A DNA stretch of 64,000 bases from Anaeramoeba flamelloides (taxonomy: Eukaryota > Metamonada > Anaeramoebidae). Made by a program: the position numbers and the translations under genes. Below are positions 23,444 through 35,639 of this stretch, piece by piece. Numbering within the stretch: the first letter of the stretch is position 1; each line of letters opens with the position of its first letter. The notes under the pieces are model-generated. The model was not told the DNA's origin and did no database searches. It saw only the letters and a program-made list of their open reading frames with translations. The DNA is taken from positions 12,672,501 through 12,736,500 of the forward strand of contig JANTQA010000012.1 of the NCBI GenBank assembly GCA_027625915.1. Reading direction: 5' to 3'.

Positions 23444-25921
23444 TGAGCTAGCTGTTTTTTAATTTTTTTTTGAATTTTTTTCCTTTTCAATATTGATCTA
23501 TTTTGAGGCTTTTGATTTTTGATTTTTATTTGTTACTGAAAATTCTTTGTAACTTTTTTACAATATAATTAAAAACAACTTTTTTTTTCAAATAAAATTT
23601 AATAATAACTTTTTTAAAATATATTATTTTTATTTATATTTTTATGTTTTTTTGTTATTATTTCTCAATTTTGAAAATTTTATCAAGTGTTTTTAATAAT
23701 ATAATGGTTGTCATGTATTTCCTTATTAAAATTTATTCCACTCAAAGAGGAATAGCCAAAAATGAAAAATTCAGTTTTTTTTTTTAAGAATCAACAAACA
23801 TATGATTGTTTAGAAATAATAGACATAATAATCTTTGGATTATGGTTGGGATTCATCAAAGAAATACCTTCGCAAACCATAAATTCCAAAAAAAAAATAA
23901 AATGTGTTAAAAAAAAATGCATCCCTTTCATTAAAACTGTCTCTGATATCAATTTTCTCAATTTCTTAAGACCATTAAAATTGTTGACAATATGATTGTT
24001 TAATTGTAAATAAATTGATTTAAAAAAAAATTACAAACCATCACTTTTCTGCAAGTAAATTTGTAGTTTTAAACGTTTTTTGTTTTTCAAAATGGCTTTG
24101 TGTAAAAAAAAAGAATGAATGAAAAAGACAATAAAAAAGAAAAAGAAAAAAAAAAAACATAGAAATATAATAGAAAAAAAAATGAAAAAAAAAATTATTT
24201 GAACTAATTAGAAAAAATGATCAGATTGAAAAAATTGGAAAAAATCATCTAAATGAAAAAATGAAAAAATATATAAGAAGAATAATGAATTAAACATAGA
24301 GAATATATTCTATTTATTCAATAAATTGGCCCCTTTTGATTGAAAAGGAGTTTATTTTTAAAGATTCAATCCAATATAAAAATGATAAAGTGAGTATAAA
24401 ATATTTTTGAAGATTATCGAAATAATCAATTTTATAAAAAGTGTAATTCAGAAACTAATTTTAAAATAAGAATAATAATCTCAAAAAACCAATAATTTTA
24501 TAAAACAATTATTATAATCAAAAGATCCTCAAAGTTTATTTAGTTATTTTTTATTAAAAACCCAAGAAACACTTAAATTAGTACAAATTAACAGAAACTA
24601 CATTACATTTGTATTTTAAAATTTATCTCTATAAATAATTGTAAATAAATAAAAAAAAAAAAAAAATATTCTTATACAATAAATGAATAATAATATAACT
24701 CAAATAAAAATGGAATTCTAAATTATAAAAAAACAAAAATTACAACTCCGCGATCTTTTATCTTTGTATCACTAAGAATTTTTTTTAAAAAATGATAACC
24801 AGTTATTAAAAAACAAGAAGAAAGCCCCATTTTTAAAAATTCCCTTTTCCAACCCATTTCTGAAAATTCGAGTCCTTTCCAAGCAACTAAAATGGATATT
24901 AGGAGTTATTGATTTTTGTTTTTCAAAATATCTAATTTTATTTTATGAGAGAAATTAATAAAAAATTCTAATAAGTTTTTAAATGTATGTTTAATAATCA
25001 ACAGTTTGCTGTTATATTTTTTAGTGTAGTAGTTTTTGATTTTAGAGATCATTGATTTTGACACACATGTATAATTTTAGTTTTGAGCGATTCATTACCA
25101 AACATCCAAAGTTTTATGAAGTGAAAAACTGTTAAAATGAACTTGGAATATAACTATTATGAGTTATTCTTATAACCTGATATCTGATATTAAACTAGTT
25201 TATGATTATTCTTGATTCGGCTCACAACAAACAATATTGAAAACTTGAAAAATGAAAAAAATAAAAATAAGATTTTTTGATAATTGATAAATTCTGACAA
25301 TTTTTTTCCAAAAAGTTAAAATTTGATTGAATTTTTCAATCTTCTAAAATATTAATCCGGACTACATTCTCTTCCCTAATTAAAGATCAAACACAAAAAT
25401 TTTTGATTCAAAAAAAATCTTTTTGAAAAGTGACTCAAAAATTAGATTGTGGATTTTAGAAGTATAAAGTAGACCTTTTCAACTTTAAATATATTCTTCT
25501 TTAATTTTTGTCTTATATTTTTTATTAAGATTGTATTCCCACTTTTTAGTGTAAAGCCACCGAGTCCCAAAGTATTATTAACAAATCATTTCTCATCAAT
25601 ATTCTTTATATTAATAAATAAATCTTATTTTTACTAATTTTCGAAAATTTCTACCTTTTTATGATTTGTTTAGAAATCAAAAGCTCACATCAATTAAACA
25701 AACTTTTAGAAAATTTATAGATAATATCCAGTGATGCCGATCTAAAAATATCAGCACCATTTTTGATATTTTTTACTCAAAATTCTCTCGAAAAAATTAA
25801 CAAAAATAAAAAATACAAAACAATTTAAAAAATATATATTAATTCTAAAAATATTACTGTTGATATATTTTTTTATCAGATTTAATTTATTACAATGTAT
25901 AAACCTCTTTTTTTTTTTTTT
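23444..25921. other. Intergenic, 2.5 kb, between convergent genes
   Basis: Lies between the 3' ends of the orphan gene and XPB. It contains repeat E copy 2 (about 23740-24370). The rest is A+T-rich with long homopolymers and no supportable gene. Confidence 0.7.
23740..24370. repeat. Dispersed repeat E, copy 2
   Basis: Matches the repeat inside the ThrRS intron (3590-4480): GAAAAATTCAGTTTTTTTTT, ATATGATTGTTTAGAAATAA, AAATTGTTGACAATATGATT and the end motif CCCCTTTTGATTGAAAAGGA. A 77-codon frame (23762-23995) falls in the repeat and is not called as a gene. Confidence 0.5.
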
Positions 25922-28729
25922 TTAATTATTTTGTGGCCTATCAATATATGTTCTACCCACGCCCCCCGATAGAGAAGAAAGACTTGTTGGAATGGATGTT
26001 GAAACGATCCGATCAATCTCCTCGGGAAAACTACCATAAACGATATCAGGCACTTGTTCATCCTTGCCACTATTCTCATTTTGTTCCAAAATTTTTGTCA
26101 ACATTAATTTTTGTTCTTTTTCATGTGTAAATAATAAATTTTTTTGCCATTTTTTTGAAATGTCACCATTCACAGTTTTGAATTCAAACCCCTGGTTTAT
26201 TAAAAACGTTCTTCTTTTTTTTGAATAGAGCATTTCCTTTGTATCCTCTGAAACCAAGGTATAAAAAAATGAATCTGCTTCATCACTGGATTTGGATTTT
26301 TTCGGTCTTAAAACCCTGCCAAGTCTTTGCGCCTCCTGTCTCTGCGAAGCGAACTGACCCGAGATTTGAATGATAACATTGGCCTCTGGCAAATCGATTG
26401 AATTGTCACCAACCTTTGAAATCAATAGAGCGTTGTGTTCTTCAGAATATCTAAAAGTATTCAAAATTTCTATTCTGTTTTTGCCCGATGTTGCACCAGA
26501 GATAGAGGGGATATTTAAATTATTTGCATAAAATCTTAGGGCAAACAAATTATCGGAAAAGATCATGATTTTGTCTCCCTTTTTTTCATGGTAATTTATT
26601 AAAAATTGGCACAGTTGGAATTTGGTTGGATTAACAAAGCAAAGTAATCTTTTTTTATTTTCGGATTGCAATTCTTGGTATTTTTTAAAAAAAATCGGTG
26701 TTAATTTACACCTGACCTCTGCGCACTTCACCGAAGCAATAAACCCTTCCTGTTGCAGGTCTAACCAATTTGCCTCATATAGCTTTGGCCCGATCAAATA
26801 AGTAAGATCGGGGATTTTTTTGTCTTCTCTTAACAGTGTCGCAGTTAGGCCGATTTTGGTATGCGTTTTCACGCTATCAATTGTCTTTCGAAAGGTCTTT
26901 GCGGGGGCTACATGCACCTCGTCAAGAATTAGCAAACCCCAGACTCGCGATTTGATCATATCCATTACGATTTTGGAATTTGTCGATCTATTCCCAGAAT
27001 AAGAAAACATACGATAAGTGGAAATAACAACTTTCACTTCATTCAATTTCTTTTTATCATTAACAACCTTGTTTGTCAATTGGGCACCGCTATATTGGAG
27101 AATATAGTCTCCACTTAAATAACTCCACTTAAGAATTTCTCTATACCACTGGTCAACGGCCACGACAGAGGTGCAAAGAATAATACACGGCTTACCTATT
27201 GTACACGCAGCAGCAACGCCAACCAACGTCTTACCACTTCCACACGGTAATACAATTACACCCGATCTTGAACAAGAATTACGAAATAATTTTGAGAGAC
27301 AAAGACTTTGATAGACCCTTAGATCAGTGGTGTCTCGCAAAATTGCACCTAGCGGCTCGAGTGTATTGTCGACAGTGAAGCTATACTCATCTGTAGTTGG
27401 GTACCCTAATTTTGAACACCGTTTTTTTAATTTTTCCAAAGTTAAATTTTCTAATATTAATGGTATTTTTTTGAATTTGTGAACAACACTTTGACTGATA
27501 TCAGTTTCCATGTCCGTTTCCGTTTCCGTTTCCATTTCGTTTTTGTCGTTGTTTTCGTTTTCATTTTCATTTTCTTTTTCATTTTCTTTTTCATATTCTT
27601 TTTCATATTCTTTTTCTTTTTCTTTTTCATATTCTTTTTCTTTTTCTTTATCGTTTTCTTTTTCATTTTCATTTTCTTTTTCATGCTCTTCAATATTTAT
27701 TTGCCCATTTTCGATATTGTAATTTATTTCTAAATCACTTTCCGAACTTAAATCAAAGAAATCGTCCAAATCTAACTCATTTTCTTCTGGGGAGTACAAA
27801 GAAAAAATTTCATCTTTTTCAATTATTTGATCTTTTTCGTTTTTTTCTTTTTCCCCTTTATTCTTTTTTTCATTGTTTATTTGTAGTTGCGTTTTGTCAA
27901 TATATTTTGAAACAACCCGATCGTTCAGGACAATGTCCTTTATTTTAGGATCTTTATATTCAAGATAATATTTCCCATTTTCAATTAAGATTCTAATTTG
28001 GCCATAATTTCTTGTTGTCTTTTTAATGAATCGAATAATGTTCTTTGGTAATGAATTTTTGCTTAATTTATTCAGGTTGTCAATAATTTGATCACAATTT
28101 AATCCTAAAGTAGACGCAGAATATAAACTTTGGGTTGTAATCAAATATTCGTGAATTAATTCAGGACGAGACAATGGTTCTGCAATTGTCGTAAGAAACT
28201 CTGTTGCGGGTTGGGAATAGATTGAAAACTTTTCTAAAAAGATCCTTCGATCAGGACAAACCCAAAAAGGACGATTAGGGTGATCCTTTTTTAAAAGAAG
28301 TGATCGAAAATCTGTTGTGTTAAAGGTTTTTTTTGACATGAAGATCTCGGGTTTGTCTGTGCTGTCAGTGTCAGAATTTTCACTTTCTACATTCACAAAA
28401 TCGCTTCCATTCGATAGAGAACTAGCATTTGAGGTGGAAAAAGAATTTGAGAAATTGTCTGAACTAGAAGACTCAAATGGGTTGCTTTCAATTGGATCAC
28501 TGCTATTTTCTTTTTCTGAGTCACTAAGACTAAAAACAATTAGATCTGTATAATCAGGAAGTGGTGAAGATGCCTCTTTTTCTTCTTTTTCTTCATTTTC
28601 TTCACTCTCTTCACTTTCTTCACTTTCTTCACTTTCTTCACTTTCTTCACTTTCTTCACTTTCCTCACTTTCTTCACTCTCTTCACTTTCTTCGATCGCG
28701 TTTGTATCAATCTCAATGAGGTTATCCAT
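25922..28729 (-). CDS. TFIIH DNA translocase/helicase XPB (Ssl2/RAD25)
   Basis: XPB is the ATP-driven subunit of TFIIH that opens promoters for RNA polymerase II and works in nucleotide-excision repair. The single 935-residue frame has the family's N-terminal damage-recognition-like domain (about 136-277; RPFWVCPDRRIFLE, FLTTIAEPLSRPE), then two RecA folds: Walker A LPCGSGKT (494-501), DEVH box (603-606), motif III GLTAT (627-631), the XPB-specific RED motif (634-636) and motif VI QRLGRVLR (801-808). All key residues are present, so it should be active. It is longer than human XPB (782) because of two low-complexity insertions: a run of Ser-Glu-Glu repeats at 14-44 and an acidic/basic Glu-Lys-Asn stretch at about 285-410 between the N-terminal and helicase domains. 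The start ATG directly precedes the conserved-looking acidic tail; no intron is needed. Confidence 0.97.
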   Translation of the reverse strand: MDNLIEIDTNAIEESEESEESEESEESEESEESEESEESEESEENEEKEEKEASSPLPDYTDLIVFSLSDSEKENSSDPIESNPFESSSSDNFSNSFSTSNASSLSNGSDFVNVESENSDTDSTDKPEIFMSKKTFNTTDFRSLLLKKDHPNRPFWVCPDRRIFLEKFSIYSQPATEFLTTIAEPLSRPELIHEYLITTQSLYSASTLGLNCDQIIDNLNKLSKNSLPKNIIRFIKKTTRNYGQIRILIENGKYYLEYKDPKIKDIVLNDRVVSKYIDKTQLQINNEKKNKGEKEKNEKDQIIEKDEIFSLYSPEENELDLDDFFDLSSESDLEINYNIENGQINIEEHEKENENEKENDKEKEKEYEKEKEKEYEKEYEKENEKENENENENNDKNEMETETETDMETDISQSVVHKFKKIPLILENLTLEKLKKRCSKLGYPTTDEYSFTVDNTLEPLGAILRDTTDLRVYQSLCLSKLFRNSCSRSGVIVLPCGSGKTLVGVAAACTIGKPCIILCTSVVAVDQWYREILKWSYLSGDYILQYSGAQLTNKVVNDKKKLNEVKVVISTYRMFSYSGNRSTNSKIVMDMIKSRVWGLLILDEVHVAPAKTFRKTIDSVKTHTKIGLTATLLREDKKIPDLTYLIGPKLYEANWLDLQQEGFIASVKCAEVRCKLTPIFFKKYQELQSENKKRLLCFVNPTKFQLCQFLINYHEKKGDKIMIFSDNLFALRFYANNLNIPSISGATSGKNRIEILNTFRYSEEHNALLISKVGDNSIDLPEANVIIQISGQFASQRQEAQRLGRVLRPKKSKSSDEADSFFYTLVSEDTKEMLYSKKRRTFLINQGFEFKTVNGDISKKWQKNLLFTHEKEQKLMLTKILEQNENSGKDEQVPDIVYGSFPEEIDRIVSTSIPTSLSSLSGGVGRTYIDRPQNN
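28590..28695 (-). repeat. 9-bp coding tandem repeat, Ser-Glu-Glu run in XPB
   Basis: On the + strand the unit reads CTTTCTTCA with minor variants, about eleven copies, giving Ser-Glu-Glu repeats at residues 14-44. The period of nine keeps frame under copy-number change, so length variation between strains would be tolerated. Confidence 0.9.
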
Positions 28730-30269
28730 TTTGAAAAAATAAGATTAGAAAAAAATGATACTTTTTAGTCATCACGACTGATTTTTAACTTTTGAGTCTT
28801 TATTTTCTTTTTTAATTTCTCATGAATTAATTTCTCAAAGTCAAATTCATTGAATTCTATTAATAGTAGGTTTGTACCGATAATAAAATTTAAATACAGT
28901 TCCCTTCTATCTGTTTTCAAAGATAAACAAGTTTCAATTTTGACGAACAATAATTTCAATTTGGGAACAATAATCTTTCATATTATTTCCCGAAACAGAA
29001 CAATTTCTTTTAACTTCACCTTCCTCTACAAAAGATCTGTGACTATTACTTTACTAAAACCTAATTGTTTCTAGCTGTCGTGAGAAATCAGAATAAAGAC
29101 CAAGGATAAAAAGATTTTTCTATATATTTGGGCGAAGTTTTTAAATAATTTAAATTATTTTAATCCAAATTAATGTCCAGCCAAAGGTTTTCCTTTATTA
29201 ATAACACATATTACATTCTTTAATATAACAAGTTTTTGCAAGGGAAAAGGGAATTTTATATTGAACAAATTTTGACACCCATATATCATTTTCAAAAGTT
29301 CAAAACCAGAACAAGTAAGCCGCTTTTACAAAAACAATTATAAGAGGTAATCTTAAACAATTATTTACAAAAAAATCATAAAAAGTTTCCTTTATTATTA
29401 TTATTATTATTATTTTAGAGAGGAGTTGTTAATTCCTCTAATTAACTAAAATTGACAATTTTATATAAAAATTGTCTTGAAGTTTGAAAAACAAATTAAT
29501 TGAAGCATAGAATTAATAAATATAATGATCTTTTTTTCTCTTTTCATAATAAAATATTAATTATTTTAATATCTTATATATATATATATATATAGGTTCG
29601 ATTCGACATATATTAGAATTATTTTCAAAAGCTATATAATGTACAATACAAAAAATCCCTTTATTATTATTATTATTGAAGAAGTGTAAAATTACACTCT
29701 AAATTCACATTAATTAAATTTCCTAAAGTAAATTTAAGTGTAAAATCATAGAGGTTTAAGATTATTCATCAAAAGACACATATAAATACTTTTGATGTTA
29801 AAAAAGTAAAAAAATAAAAATAAAATTTACAAAAAAAAAAGAAAAAAGAAAAAGAAACAAAATTAAAAAGGGTTTATAAGAAGTAATTAGCAAGAAATAA
29901 AAAAAAAAAACAAATATATCTTTAATTAAGAGCATAAAAAACCACACACAAAATAATTTTATTCAATATATTTTCGTTTGATAATTGATGATGAATATTC
30001 ATCGGGTGTCTTAATTTATTTATTATAATTTCTATTTTTTTTTTTTTTTTAATTTTCATTGGATTTACTTTCTCAATTAGACTTTTTAGTGTTTTTATTT
30101 TCATTTTCATTTTTAGGTGGGCTATGCTCCAGTGATTCCTTATTTCAATATTAAACTATAACAAAGAATCTTTTTCTTTAATACCCTTCTTCTGAATATA
30201 AAGAAAATCCAGCAACTGATAAAATGGAAAAGAATAAAAACAATATTTCTTTGTTTATAAGAATAAACC

Positions 30270-30845
30270 CAATTAAGATTGTTTAGAAATAATAGAATTC
30301 ATGAACTTTTGAGTAGAGCTGTAATTCATTAAATAGAAGCCTGAAAAAAAATTAAATTTTTGAATAAAAAATGTCAAAAAATGATGGGCTACTTTCATTT
30401 CCAATTGTGATAAATCATTTCTCTAAAGTTGATAAACGGTGTTTATTTTATCGGCTTTAATTATATCCTGGTAAAAAAAATACCCCTGCTTACCTTTGGG
30501 TGGGAGATAAATCCATAGTTATTTAGATCTCAAAAGTTACTAAAAAGAGTTAGAATGTGTCTAAATAGATTAAATTAACCTATTATATCTGTTTTGAGAA
30601 AACTTACAATTTTTGAATAGGGAAAAAGACTATATTATTATTTGAAATTCAAAGATTATTAGCTTTAAGCTAGTATTTTTTATTATACTTGAAGTATGTC
30701 TTTCATTTGAGATTCTTATTTACCCAGAAATTAGATCAAAAAATTGAAAATTTATTTTTAGAAGAATAACGAATTAAAATCATAGAATATTTTCTATTTT
30801 TTCAATGATACTGTTTACTTTAACTAAAGAGGGTTTATTAAGATA
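30270..30845. repeat. Dispersed repeat E, copy 3 (weak)
   Basis: Shares AAGATTGTTTAGAAATAATA near its start and an ACTAAAGAGGGTTTATTAAG-like end with the copies at 3590-4480 and 23740-24370. The middle is diverged. Confidence 0.35.
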
Positions 30846-32653
30846 TATAACACGTATCACAGATATAACAATTTTTCGTTTCAAAACAATAAAAGATTTA
30901 AAAAATCGCATTTTTTCGATTTTTTTATAGTTTTTTTTGTTTCATTTGTTGTTTTGTTTTTTTTTTTTGAAAAAGTACAAGTGAAAAAACTTAAAAACAA
31001 TGAATATGACCAAAAAAAAAATAATTAAAGATAGGTCAGAGCATATTTTCCTTAAACTGGTTAGAAAAAAAAGGGATATTTATTGTTACCATTGAAGTAG
31101 GGGGGGGGGGGGATTGGTTTTAAAATAGTGTGTAAGGAGTTATTATCTAATTTTAAAACGCCAAAAACACATAAAGTGGGGTTATTATTTAACAATCTTG
31201 AAAATATTAAACTCTTTAAGCACAAGTAAAAGAAATATGATTTGAAAAAACAATGGGTTGGGGAAGAAAATTACATCAAAATTTCACATTTTTTGTAATT
31301 TCAAATTAGATCAGGTCACCCAAAGTTTTTTGTATTGTGATTATACCTCTCCCAATAATTTTTTTTATTCATTACAATAAAAATATTTAAAATTATTAAA
31401 TTAAAATAATTTTTTTTTCACAAATACTGATTTGGAAAATGTGAGTAGTAATTTTTTTTATCATGTAAGTTCTACTTCGTGTAATGAGCAAGATATATAA
31501 ATTATATTATTTTTTTTTTTGATACTCTTAAACCAGTTTTCCCCTTTTTTTTCCATATTCTATTCTCATATTTCTTATTTATGAAGAGAAATTTTATTAA
31601 CATTTATTTCTTTCTGAATCCTTGATTATGTCTAGTGAAAATATTAATTTCATACTTTATTATTAACTTTTTTTAACAAAAGGTTATCAATCAATTCTTT
31701 TGTTACCTTTTTGTCCAAAATTACTTTCCACATTTTAATAAAATATTTATGTCTTTAAATGATGAGGAAAAAAATTCAAAGAATGTTTTAACATAGGTAA
31801 TAATCACTTTCATGTTTTAAATTACTTTTGAAAATTTTAATATTATATCCATATAACATTTACACGTTCTATTATAAATTTTATTTATTATAGCATAACA
31901 AGGGGAAATTGGTGAACTAAAAAAGATATAATTTAAAACCTTCTATCCACGTGTAGAGAAGGACTAAATTGGATTATATGGTAAATTTGGTATTAAAATC
32001 TTTAGTATTTAATTGATTTTCTTTGTTATATCCACTTTTTTTTTTTTATGACCAATCCTAATTTTTTTTAAAAAAAAAGTATATAATTACATCAAAATAA
32101 ATTTTAATTCATTTTTTTTTGATAATTTCTTATTTTTTAACATGCCAAAAATATATATATACAATAAATTATTCTTTTCATTATTTTCTTTATTTTTATA
32201 TTTTATTATTATTGTTTTTTTTTTTTTTTTGATTTCAAGAATGAAGGATTTTTGAGATATACTAAAATAAATAAATTTTTAATTAAGGAGAAAATTGGAA
32301 AATTGAATTTTGTCTACTTGAGATTCACCTTTTATATATAAATATATAAGTATATATATATCATACCTCCAAAGAAACTTGTATAAGAAAAGTATTTTAA
32401 TTTTCCATCGAAAGGTTATATAATAGTTACCCAAAAACTATTTCATTTCTTTAAATTAATATCTTAAAAATTTTGGTTTTTAATGTAAGAGAAAATTTAA
32501 TCTCTTTATATACTTTCAACTTTTAGGATAACAAATACTTATATATATATATATATATATATTTAAAATCTTTTAGGTAAAATAGAAGTTTACTACTCTA
32601 AAAATAAAAACTATTAACTTAATTTAAATTATAATTAAAATTTGTTTATAAGT

Positions 32654-32656
<3 letters not shown>

Positions 32657-32699
<43 letters not shown>
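32657..32699. repeat. (TA)n microsatellite
   Basis: An uninterrupted alternating TA tract of about 43 bases in non-coding DNA. Confidence 0.95.
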
Positions 32700-32701
<2 letters not shown>

Positions 32702-34196
32702 TACTTTTATATTAACTCAACCAAATTGAATGCTTGAAGAAACTATATAGTACATATGTATGAAGTATTAAAAAATTATTGACAATATAACAAGAGTTTG
32801 AATTTTGAATAAACCAAAATTTAGTTATAAAAACAATAACATTTTAGTAATTATTTCCCCAACAAATAATTAATTGCCTAATTAAAGAAAAATTGAATAA
32901 ATAGTTTTTAGATTGATATATATACTGTAATAAATAAAAATAAAAATCATAATAAAAACAAAAAAAAAAAAGGTTTAACCATAATTTTCTAGCTAATATA
33001 TAAAAAAATATTTGATTTTTTTTTCAAATTTCAAATATCATAATTATCCAACAAATCTACAATATTTATAATTAGTTTGTATGGATATTCTTTTTAAAAT
33101 AAATTAAAATGTATTTCGAATGGGTCAATTAAAAAAAAATATGTAAATGGGAAACGAAAAGAGAATGTAACTAATTTTCATTTTCAAAATATAAAAAAAA
33201 TATAAATAATTGGAAATTTTATATTTTGAAATGATTGATAATATAAATAAATAAAGTTTTTTATTATTATAATTCTTATAATTTTTTTGATCCGGATTAT
33301 AAAATGATTCCATTTTTTGGGAGTATTAGAATTACAAAACTTTAAATTTTGAAATCGTAAGAAGAAAATTATCGCAACAAAATCCATAATAATCAAACAT
33401 TTTCCACACTTTAAAGTCCATTTTAAGAATAAATTTTCAAAAAAATCAAAAATGATTTTATTCTGGTAACATATAATCAAAAAAAGAATTTATTATTTGA
33501 TACCAAAAGTTCTATTAATAAATAAAAGATTCTTTTATTATTATTTCAAAGTAAAATAATTTTCCGATGGGGAATAAAGAAAAAAACATCAATATTGGCA
33601 GAAAAGATGATTAAAAATAAAACCCCAAGAAGATAAACTTCAGAGATTTATTTTTTTTAAGAGAAATCTAGAAATTCTTTAAAAAAATTTTGAAAAAATG
33701 TATTTAATTAATGATTAAGTTTTGAGTTTGATAGGATTCTATTAACTCACCAAATTTAAATAAGAATTAAGTTGAAACTGATCACCGAAATAAAAAAGAA
33801 TCATTTGTATCTATGGAATCAAAAAAAAAATTATTTTGGATTTTTTCGAAAAAAGAATCAAAATGTGAACTCTGGTTTTAATAATCCTAAAGATTTTAGA
33901 TTCAAGACTAAATTAAATGTAAAATAATAGATATTTTTTTATTTTTTAAAAAGTTTTTTCGAGATGTAAAAATAAAAAAACAGAAAACCATTTTTAATAT
34001 CTAGTAAAAAACAAAATGAATTTATTCAGAACAGGGTATTTATAATTTGTCAAATTTCACACTATTTCCAAATATTTTTGAAAAAATAAGATTCTAAAAA
34101 TTTAATATTATTTAAATTATTAATAATTTTTTTATTATTTTTATAATATTTATTTATTTTTTGATTTTTTTATGGAATTAATTCAAAATAAATAAT

Positions 34197-34223
34197 CTTA
34201 TATATACATACATACACACACAC

Positions 34224-34261
<38 letters not shown>
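34197..34261. repeat. (TA)n/(CA)n/(CATA)n microsatellite
   Basis: A mixed dinucleotide and tetranucleotide tract, about 65 bases, about 140 bp beyond the 3' end of the folate-receptor-like gene. Confidence 0.95.
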
Positions 34262-34265
<4 letters not shown>

Positions 34266-34400
34266 TAATTTTTATTCATTCCAATAATTATAAATGATCT
34301 ATTGGAAAGAATAATTGATATTTTTGAAGTTTTTAATAAATAAAAAATGAAAAATTTATTCAATTGTTTAAAAACTATTTATTAATCTTAAAAAAATAAA

Positions 34401-34998
34401 TTAGTTAACAAAGAATAAAAACACTAACACAAGATAAATTGGAATCAAAGAAGGGTTTTTCAAACCAGAACCTGAAAAGCAATGGTCTTTATCCTTTGAA
34501 AGTTGTATAAACAGCCCCTTTTCACAAAAATCTTTTGCATTATGATAAGTGGTCGAAACCTCTTTTCCACAATTCTGGTGAGGAAATTTGTTAAAATCAG
34601 TACAATCAAATTTTTTCGATTTGCATGCAGAATAAATATGATCGCAAAAGTCTTCACAAATGCTAATATTTTGATGAGTTTTGCCAAGATCAATACCTGG
34701 GGCAAAGGAATTAACATAAGGCGACATGGGCGAACAAGCTAGTAGTCCCATGAGATCATCACACTTGCCATCAATTTGGTTGACAATCCTGGTGTAGTCC
34801 ATCCTTTTTGTGCATGTTTCTTCATTTGAACAACTATATTTATAGTAATCGCAACATCCATAAGTGTTTTTTTCTGATTTGTCAATATAGTATGTCCGGT
34901 TTGGGCATTTTATACCTGCCTTGCCAATGCCATGATTTGATCCAATTGAATCTGGATCATCGTCATTTATAGTAAAAACAATGGCAAACGTAATTACG
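34401..34998 (-). CDS. Folate-receptor-like, Cys-rich surface protein, probably GPI-anchored (5' exon missing)
   Basis: Read on the minus strand, the frame from 34998 gives a hydrophobic start (SVITFAIVFT), then KCPNRTYY, GCCDYYKYSC, CTKRMDYT, KCDDLMGLLACSPMSPY, ICEDFCDHIYSACK, DCTDF and NCGKEV. This Cys spacing, with CSP followed by ICEDFCDHIYSAC, is that of the folate-receptor/HHIP N-terminal domain (Folate_rec family). The C-terminus is a hydrophobic run with no cytoplasmic tail (IPIYLVLVFLFFV), as in GPI-anchored proteins. An ATG at 34802 lies inside the domain and is not the true start. A stop lies just upstream of 34998 and an AG acceptor at 34999-35000 fits, so the signal-peptide start is probably on an earlier exon that I could not place. 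The ligand is unknown. Confidence 0.75.
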
Positions 34999-35639
34999 CT
35001 TTTGAATTCAAATTAGCCATTTGTTTTTGTAGGATTTTTGATTTTAGAAAATAATATAATTTTCAAAGATTAAATAAAAAAAAAAAAAAAAATTAGTGTT
35101 TATTTAGTTGTTAATAGGCCACCAAATGAGTGTAAAAAATTATATTCTTATTACCAAAATGCTTTTGTGAAATTTAATTTAAGACTTTGTTCTTTTTTTA
35201 GCCTTTTTGAGAATTATTGCAAAAGTTCTTTTGACAAACCAAGATCGATTGAAAAAAAAGTTTTAGAAAACGGCTGGGAAACTTGTTTTGAGATATTTTT
35301 AGATTATTAATATAAAGTTGGTAATATTTTCCAAAACCCAACCTTTTTTGATAAGAATTGATTTTTTCAAAGAGTTTTCATTGGAAAAAAAACTCCAATT
35401 CAAAATGTTTAACATATCAAAATTCAATTTTGAAAAAAAAAATCTTAGTTAATCAATTCGTGGTGAAATCCCAAATTAGAGACATTCACAAATTGAAATG
35501 TTAACAATTGTTTATAAATTACAATACTCACAAAACTAAAAATAAATAATTATTAATACAAATAAATTATCGGTGTGTGAAAAAATTTTGGAGTTCACGA
35601 TCATGAAAAAATTTTTTCAAAAAAAAATTAAATATTTGC

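Larger units (their letters stand above)
28730..34400. other. Intergenic, 5.7 kb
   Basis: Divergent space upstream of XPB and downstream of the folate-receptor-like gene. It is very A+T-rich with (TA)n tracts (29577-29595, 32657-32699, 34197-34261), a 13-base G run at 31100-31112 and a weak copy of repeat E (about 30270-30845). A frame at 28765-28959 on the minus strand starts at TTG and matches nothing I know. No gene supported. Confidence 0.65.

Noticed and set aside
27457-27733. Frames opposite or shifted to XPB made of Lys or Phe/Ser runs
   Set aside because: Shadows of the low-complexity insertion in XPB.
28765-28959. 64-codon frame just upstream of XPB on the same strand (ELYLNFIIGTNLLLIEFNEF)
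   Set aside because: It starts at TTG and I found neither a convincing ATG exon nor a family match. It could be a last exon, but I cannot support it.
29590-29610. GGTTCGATTCG, resembling a tRNA T-loop (box B)
   Set aside because: No acceptor, D or anticodon stem can be folded from the TA-rich sequence around it.
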